In this document: positions 13,636 to 17,403 of the stretch, piece after piece
How positions within the stretch are numbered: the first letter of the stretch is position 1
How the letters are laid out: each line of letters begins with the position of its first letter
Notes under the pieces: generated by a model
What the model was told of the DNA's origin: nothing
Database searches by the model: none
What the model saw: the letters and a program-made list of their open reading frames with translations, nothing else
Translations under genes and position numbers: made by a program
Assembly (NCBI RefSeq): GCF_938040115.1
Contig: NZ_CALHXD010000108.1
Location: 1 to 17,403, forward strand
DNA length: 17,403 nucleotides
Source: an uncultured Campylobacter sp.
GTDB lineage: Bacteria > Campylobacterota > Campylobacteria > Campylobacterales > Campylobacteraceae
Reading direction: 5' to 3'

Positions 13636-13763
13636 CAAATTTTACTTTTTGCGGCGTCAAATTTGCGACTAAATATTTCAAATTTTACAAGCGCCGTAGT
13701 TAAATTTAACGGCTCAAATTTACCGGCCGAGCTCATAAATTTAACGGTTTTAAACGCGCTCAT
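13635..13763 (-). CDS. Possible 42-codon micro-ORF between greA and the metallophosphoesterase
   Basis: I do not recognise this peptide. An ATG 5 bases after the greA stop opens a frame of 42 codons. Its TGA overlaps the next gene's ATG as TGATG, so it fills the 133-base gap exactly. The peptide begins MSAFKTVKFMSSAGKFEPLN and has five KF pairs, the result of AAATTT hexamers in frame. The ribosome binding site is poor. It may act as a leader that couples translation from greA to the weakly initiated phosphoesterase, or be a chance open frame in AAATTT-rich spacer. Confidence 0.25.
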   Translation of the reverse strand: MSAFKTVKFMSSAGKFEPLNLTTALVKFEIFSRKFDAAKSKI

Positions 13764-13768
13764 CGGCT

Positions 13769-14251
13769 CTAGAATTTGATCGGTTTGTAGCTAACGGATA
13801 CGATCTCGACGTCGCTTCTGCCGTTTGGCAAATTTAGCGCGACCTCGTCGCCCTCGCTCTTGCCGATTAGCTGTTTGGCTAGGGGCGAGTTAATCGAGAT
13901 GAGTCCGCGCTCCAGGTTGCTCTCAGGCGTGCCCACGAGCGTATAGGTCCTTTCAAGCTCGGTTTCTACGTCCATAATGACGACCGTGGAGCCAAATTTT
14001 ACCTTATCGTGCTCGTATTCGGCGGGGTCGATTACCTTAGCGCGGCTTACTATGTCGCTAAGCTCGGCTATACGGCTCTCGATAAACGCCTGTTTTTCGC
14101 GCGCGGCGTGGTATTCGGCGTTTTCTTTTAGGTCGCCGTGACTGCGCGCAATGTCGATCTCCTCGACGATATTCGGACGTTCGACGGTCTTTAAATTTTT
14201 TAGTTCGTTTGTGATTTTTTCATATCCAAAAAGCGTCATCGGTTCGGTCAT
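13769..14251 (-). CDS. greA: Transcription elongation factor GreA
   Basis: Binds the RNA polymerase secondary channel and stimulates cleavage of backtracked transcripts. The 160 residues give the coiled-coil N-terminal domain (about 1-78), with the two tip acids D40 and E43 in ARSHGDLKENAEYHAA, and the C-terminal FKBP-like domain (about 83-158) with LVGTPESN, ISINSPLAKQLIGKSEGDEV and LPNG. ATG at 14251 has AAGGAT 6 bases upstream, within the end of lpxB (3-base gap). M5 (MTLFGYEKI) is a second possible start, but the spacing favours M1. lpxB-greA linkage is the same as I recall in C. jejuni (Cj0288c-Cj0287c). Confidence 0.96.
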   Translation of the reverse strand: MTEPMTLFGYEKITNELKNLKTVERPNIVEEIDIARSHGDLKENAEYHAAREKQAFIESRIAELSDIVSRAKVIDPAEYEHDKVKFGSTVVIMDVETELERTYTLVGTPESNLERGLISINSPLAKQLIGKSEGDEVALNLPNGRSDVEIVSVSYKPIKF

Positions 14252-14254
14252 TTT

Positions 14255-15289
14255 TCATCCTTTATTCGTTATTAAAATTTGCGCTACGCTGGCTGCAGAG
14301 CCGTGTTCTAGGTATTTTCGTAGCTTCTCGCAGCCTTTGATAAATTTCTCTTTATCGCAGCTCTCGTAGGCTTTTATTAGATTGCTTGGCATTACTTCCT
14401 CTTGCAGTAGCTCCTCGTGCAGCGCCGCTTCGCCCATAAAATCAAACATGATATTTGCAAGCCCGATGTGGCGCAGCTTCACAAACATCCGCGCTATCAT
14501 TATGTCGATGGCTTTGGCTTTATAGGCTAGTACAAACGGCGTGCCCACGAGCGCAGCCTGCAGCGTCGCGGTACCCGAGCAGATAAAGGCAAACTCGCTT
14601 TGCAAAAGCGCGCGCGGAGCGTCCGTAACGACGCTAAAGCCGCTCACGTCGCCATAAATTTGCATATCGTTTGCCAAAAATGACGGTACGACGAGCATTT
14701 TTTCTTTGCCTTTTATCTGGCTCGCCACTTCGCGAAAAATCGGCATCAGACGCGAAATTTCGGCGCGGCGGGATCCGGGCATAAAAGCGATCTTACCGCT
14801 TTGCAAAAGCTCGTTTTTTCGTACTCGTAGTTCATCAAGCAGCGGGTGTCCGACGTAGCGCGAGCGATTGTAGTACATCCCGTCAAACGGCAAAATCGAA
14901 GCCAAATGATCGCAGTACGCCTCGACTTTCGCCACGCGTCCAGCCTTCCACGCCCACACCTGCGGCAAGATGTAGTAGGTCACGGGCGTTTTGATACCGG
15001 CCTCTTTGATCGCTTTAGCTAGCGGCAGGTTAAAGGCGGGACTATCGATGAGTAGCACGGCGTCGCACTCTGTAGCTAGGCGCGTCATCTCTTTTATCGC
15101 GCGTTTTGCCTTAAAATAAAGCGGTAAAACCTCCACGAAGCCCATCGCAGAAAACTCCGAGCTTCGCATAAAAGGTTCGCCGAATTTTTTGTCAAAAATG
15201 CCCTTTAGTTCGCACTTTGGCAGATGCTCTAAAACCTGCTCGAAGTGCAAATTTGCAGAGGCCTCCAAACAAGAGACGAGTAGCTTCAC
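14255..15289 (-). CDS. lpxB: Lipid A disaccharide synthase
   Basis: Peripheral membrane glycosyltransferase (GT19) joining lipid X and UDP-diacylglucosamine to form lipid A disaccharide. The 344 residues are somewhat shorter than E. coli LpxB (382). Family segments are IDSPAFNLPLA (81-91), PQVWAWK (109-115), YVGHPLLDEL (145-154), MPGSRRAEI (170-178) and the nucleotide-sugar site CSGTATLQAALVGTPFVLAYK (about 237-257). It starts at GTG (15289), overlapping the stop of the upstream secreted-protein gene by 4 bases (GTGA). The protein begins right at the conserved MKLLVSCLEASANLHF, so the GTG is credible. It pairs functionally with the LpxH-like gene downstream. Confidence 0.95.
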   Translation of the reverse strand: MKLLVSCLEASANLHFEQVLEHLPKCELKGIFDKKFGEPFMRSSEFSAMGFVEVLPLYFKAKRAIKEMTRLATECDAVLLIDSPAFNLPLAKAIKEAGIKTPVTYYILPQVWAWKAGRVAKVEAYCDHLASILPFDGMYYNRSRYVGHPLLDELRVRKNELLQSGKIAFMPGSRRAEISRLMPIFREVASQIKGKEKMLVVPSFLANDMQIYGDVSGFSVVTDAPRALLQSEFAFICSGTATLQAALVGTPFVLAYKAKAIDIMIARMFVKLRHIGLANIMFDFMGEAALHEELLQEEVMPSNLIKAYESCDKEKFIKGCEKLRKYLEHGSAASVAQILITNKG

Positions 15290-15732
15290 TGATTGCCCTC
15301 AAAGTCCTCAGCTAAGTTTGCAAGCTCTCTTGCGCGCTCCTTAGTCATCTGCAGGTAACAATCAGCGGCCGTTACGGCATAAAGCGTACCCATAGGCGGC
15401 ACAAACGGACATTTAGCCTCTTTATAAGCCACCCATTTACGTTGGATATCTTTTAGTTTCTTTTTATTTTCGTCGTTTAGCACGCTCATGGCTTTTTTGT
15501 AATTTTGATTTAGGAGTTTATCTTGGATAGCAAATTCGGCGTCTATGCACTGTATCATGCCTGCAGTCGAGCTATCTTTTTGCATACACTCATCTACGCG
15601 CGCTTGCGATTCATCAAATTCCTCTTCCGAAGTTTCCTCGATGCTTGACGCAGGTTTTGCTTTGATCGCAAGTTCTTGCGCACCAAAAACGAGGCTCGCC
15701 GCAAACGCAGCAAAAATAAATTTTTTAAGCAT
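15286..15732 (-). CDS. Secreted DUF1311/LprI-like protein
   Basis: A 148-residue exported protein. Residues 1-18 form a signal peptide (KK, then a hydrophobic core ending VFGA). An acidic stretch rich in E, D and S lies at 31-42. The mature domain has the LprI N-terminal/DUF1311 layout: C49, C62 in MIQCIDAEFAIQD, LNQNYKKAMSVL, QRKWVAYKEAKC (C108), an AADC motif (C125) and a final KERARELANL helix. The four cysteines probably form two disulfides in the periplasm. M. tuberculosis LprI was reported as a lysozyme inhibitor, but most family members have no proven role, so I give no function. ATG at 15732 has AAAGGG 6 bases upstream. It is the first gene of the lpxB-greA-cheV run, overlaps lpxB by 4 bases, and is preceded by the best promoter candidate in the window. 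Confidence 0.85.
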   Translation of the reverse strand: MLKKFIFAAFAASLVFGAQELAIKAKPASSIEETSEEEFDESQARVDECMQKDSSTAGMIQCIDAEFAIQDKLLNQNYKKAMSVLNDENKKKLKDIQRKWVAYKEAKCPFVPPMGTLYAVTAADCYLQMTKERARELANLAEDFEGNQ

Positions 15733-15757
15733 ATTTTACCCTTTAAATTTAACGGGA

Positions 15758-15786
15758 ATTATCGCCTAAAACGGCTAAATAAACAA
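15758..15786 (-). promoter_or_regulatory. Candidate sigma-70 promoter for the lprI-like/lpxB operon
   Basis: On the minus strand TTGTTT (15786-15781) and GATAAT (15763-15758) are separated by 17 bases. GATAAT matches TATAAT at 5 of 6 positions; the -35 matches only its first three bases, as is common in Campylobacter. The predicted start near 15751 gives a leader of about 19 bases to the ATG with its AAAGGG. It sits directly after the nrfA terminator, where a new transcript would be expected. Confidence 0.45.
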
Positions 15787-15851
15787 TAAAATTTAAATTT
15801 ATAAGAAAAATTCGGATTTTAAAATTTGAAAGATAAATGCGTAAATTTAAA

Positions 15852-15877
15852 AACCCAAAGCCCGTAGGCCTTGGGTT
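15852..15877 (-). terminator. Intrinsic terminator after nrfA
   Basis: Read on the minus strand, AACCCAAGGCC pairs with GGCTTTGGGTT around loop TACG, giving 11 base pairs including one G-U. A run of five T follows (15855-15851 region), then AAATTT. It begins 8 bases after the nrfA stop and marks the end of the nitrite reductase transcript. On the plus strand there is no T-run after the stem, so it should act in one direction. Confidence 0.85.
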
Positions 15878-15884
15878 TTGGGGT

Positions 15885-17403
15885 TTATTTAAAATTTAGG
15901 TTCTTAACGTCTTCGTCGGCTTTTTTCATAGCTTCGGTAGGCGCTACGCCGATAGGATATTTATGTCCTAAAGAAGCAGGCGCAGGAACCGGAGTAGCTT
16001 CCTGGGTTAGCTTGATGCTGATGCCGTAAGGCGCAAGCTCGTTAACTAGCTCGGTTTGTCCTTGGCGAGCAAATTCTTTACATTGACCTAGGATCCTAGC
16101 CGACTCTTCGTCTCCGTGGAAGCCGTAGCTGTTTTCGCTAAATGCGAAGTCCCAGCGGATGTGAGTTTTGCGGTGCAAGTAAAGAGTCTTTTCAAGAGCC
16201 TTACTGATAGCTTCTTTTCTCTCTTTTTCATCGGCGATCGAAGCAAATTTCTCGTGCTTAGCTAGCTCGGCTCTAGCCGTTTTTATGTCTTGGATCAAAG
16301 AAAGTAGCGCATTTTCGCAGTTTCTTAGCTCGTAAGCGTGGCGATTTTGTACGAATGAAATTCTATCTTTTAGCACTTGTTCGCTTTGCGGGTGGCAAGT
16401 TTTGCAAGCCGCGTTTATATCGGCAAGCGGAGTTAAAATTTCATGTTCGGTAATCTTTTGAGCCCCGGCGCGTTTATACGGCATATGGCAGTCTGCACAC
16501 GTTACGCCGCTTCTTCCGTGGATACCGGTTGAGCTTAGCTCAGCTTCTGAGTGCTGCATCTTGATGATTTTAGCGCCGGTATCTTTGTGGATGTAGTCAA
16601 ATTTAAACCCGTCCTCTTTGGCTAACTGATCGTCATAGTATTGGTCGAAATTCTCGATCTTAAACGGCTCGTCTTTCTTCCAGAAATTCCAAGGGAAGGT
16701 TAAAACGGATTCTTTGCCTGCAGGATAGTATTCTACGTGGCACTGCATACAAACATAGCTTCTCATCTCTTGTCTGGTGGCCTTTATACCGCTTTTTGCG
16801 TCGGCTTGGTAGCCTCTAGCGACCATTGCGTTTACGAATGCGGGTCTTGTAACTCTTAGACTCATATCATCTGGCGAGTGGCAGTCTGCACAGGTGCTAC
16901 CTAAGTGCGAGCCGTGGATACTCTCGCCGTGTTTAGCCGCGATCTTTTTCATGACGTCAAAATACGGAATAGAGTTCATCTTCGTCCACGCGGCTTTTCT
17001 CTTTTCGCCTTCCTCTTTAGGCATTACGTCGAAAAACGGCATAGGCTTAGTTGCAGCAGGCGTAGGATCGGCAGTTAGGTTATAATCGCCATCAACTTGA
17101 AGCGCGGTTAAATATCCGGTGTGGCAATTGACGCAATATCCTGGCTGACCCTTAAATGCAGGAAGCCCGTGAGCGTTTAGATACTCTTTATCGTTTCTTT
17201 TGGTCTCGATCTGATCTATCTGCGAATAGTAGTGGGTTCGCGGTTTGCTGTAATCCACGCCGAACGCATAGCCGTTCCAAAACACCGTAGCCGCAGGCCA
17301 GCGAATAATCTTGCTATAAGGTAAATCTCCGCCGAAAGCCGTTTCTATAAATTCGCTTCCTTTTGGATTTGCGTCGCTTTTATGCTCCATTTTTTTGTAA
17401 GCA
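15885..17403 (-). CDS. nrfA: Cytochrome c nitrite reductase, catalytic subunit (N-terminus beyond window)
   Basis: Periplasmic pentahaem enzyme reducing nitrite to ammonium with electrons from the NrfH quinol dehydrogenase. The frame stays open through 17403, so the true start and signal peptide lie outside; an ATG at 17390 is internal. Counting from that methionine, haem motifs are CVNCH (86-90), CADCH (167-171), CMQCH (214-218), CADCH (298-302) and CKTCH (329-333). Other family marks are VFWNGYAFGVDYSKPRTHYY, HVEYYPAGKESVL, TFPW, MQHSEAE...GIHGRSGVTC and THIRWDFAFSENSYGFHGDEES. The first motif is normally CXXCK, whose lysine ligates the catalytic haem; here it is histidine, a variant I recall from C. 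jejuni. A terminator follows the stop. nrfH would be expected just outside, upstream (inference). Confidence 0.95.
   Translation of the reverse strand, partial: AYKKMEHKSDANPKGSEFIETAFGGDLPYSKIIRWPAATVFWNGYAFGVDYSKPRTHYYSQIDQIETKRNDKEYLNAHGLPAFKGQPGYCVNCHTGYLTALQVDGDYNLTADPTPAATKPMPFFDVMPKEEGEKRKAAWTKMNSIPYFDVMKKIAAKHGESIHGSHLGSTCADCHSPDDMSLRVTRPAFVNAMVARGYQADAKSGIKATRQEMRSYVCMQCHVEYYPAGKESVLTFPWNFWKKDEPFKIENFDQYYDDQLAKEDGFKFDYIHKDTGAKIIKMQHSEAELSSTGIHGRSGVTCADCHMPYKRAGAQKITEHEILTPLADINAACKTCHPQSEQVLKDRISFVQNRHAYELRNCENALLSLIQDIKTARAELAKHEKFASIADEKERKEAISKALEKTLYLHRKTHIRWDFAFSENSYGFHGDEESARILGQCKEFARQGQTELVNELAPYGISIKLTQEATPVPAPASLGHKYPIGVAPTEAMKKADEDVKNLNFK

Noticed and set aside
17388..17390. 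ATG as the start of nrfA
   Set aside because: The frame is open upstream to the window edge and the protein from this ATG would lack a signal peptide, which a periplasmic c-type cytochrome needs.
1..17403. CRISPR array, tRNA genes, insertion sequences or attachment sites
   Set aside because: No regularly spaced repeats, no tRNA cloverleaf-like sequence in the gaps, no transposase frame and no terminal inverted repeats were seen; nearly all bases are taken by core genes.

Overview
All supported genes in this window lie on the minus strand. The gene order, the protein sequences, the multihaem nitrite reductase and the CheV-CheA(receiver)-CheW chemotaxis set point to a Campylobacterota chromosome. 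A Campylobacter of moderate GC content, such as the C. curvus/showae/rectus group, fits best; this is a judgement from sequence character and synteny, not a database match. The window is mostly core metabolism, envelope and motility genes. I see no tRNA, rRNA, insertion sequence, prophage or CRISPR array.

Layout, read in the direction of transcription (from high to low coordinates). (1) 17403-15885: nrfA, periplasmic cytochrome c nitrite reductase, with its N-terminus cut off by the window edge. A clear intrinsic terminator follows at 15852-15877. (2) 15732-5135: a tightly packed run with a plausible promoter near 15760. Its order is an LprI/DUF1311-type secreted protein, lpxB, greA, a possible 42-codon ORF, an LpxH-like metallophosphoesterase, cheV, cheA, cheW, serB, tal, and a PilT/PilU-type motor ATPase with a very long acidic N-terminal extension. 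Except at the 42-codon ORF, which fills a 133-base gap, genes are separated by at most 13 bases or overlap by 4. (3) 5076-1: rplY (ctc), pth, a doubtful 112-codon AT-rich ORF, lptG, lysA, pheA and the start of hisC (cut by the window edge).

The second run joins lipid A synthesis (lpxB, the LpxH-like gene), transcript fidelity (greA), chemotaxis signalling (cheV/cheA/cheW), serine synthesis (serB), the pentose phosphate pathway (tal) and a type IV pilus/secretion-type ATPase. The third joins translation (rplY, pth), lipopolysaccharide export (lptG) and amino acid synthesis (lysA for lysine, pheA for phenylalanine, hisC for histidine or aromatic transamination). Many start codons sit on the previous stop, so translational coupling is probably widespread.

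The least ordinary points are these. NrfA has five CXXCH motifs, so the usual catalytic-haem lysine is a histidine. The PilT/PilU-type ATPase stands alone and carries about 370 extra residues. Two gap-filling ORFs (112 and 42 codons) are unusually rich in AAATTT, a form of the RAATTY motif tied to DNA uptake in C. jejuni. I did not find a clearly new multi-gene system.
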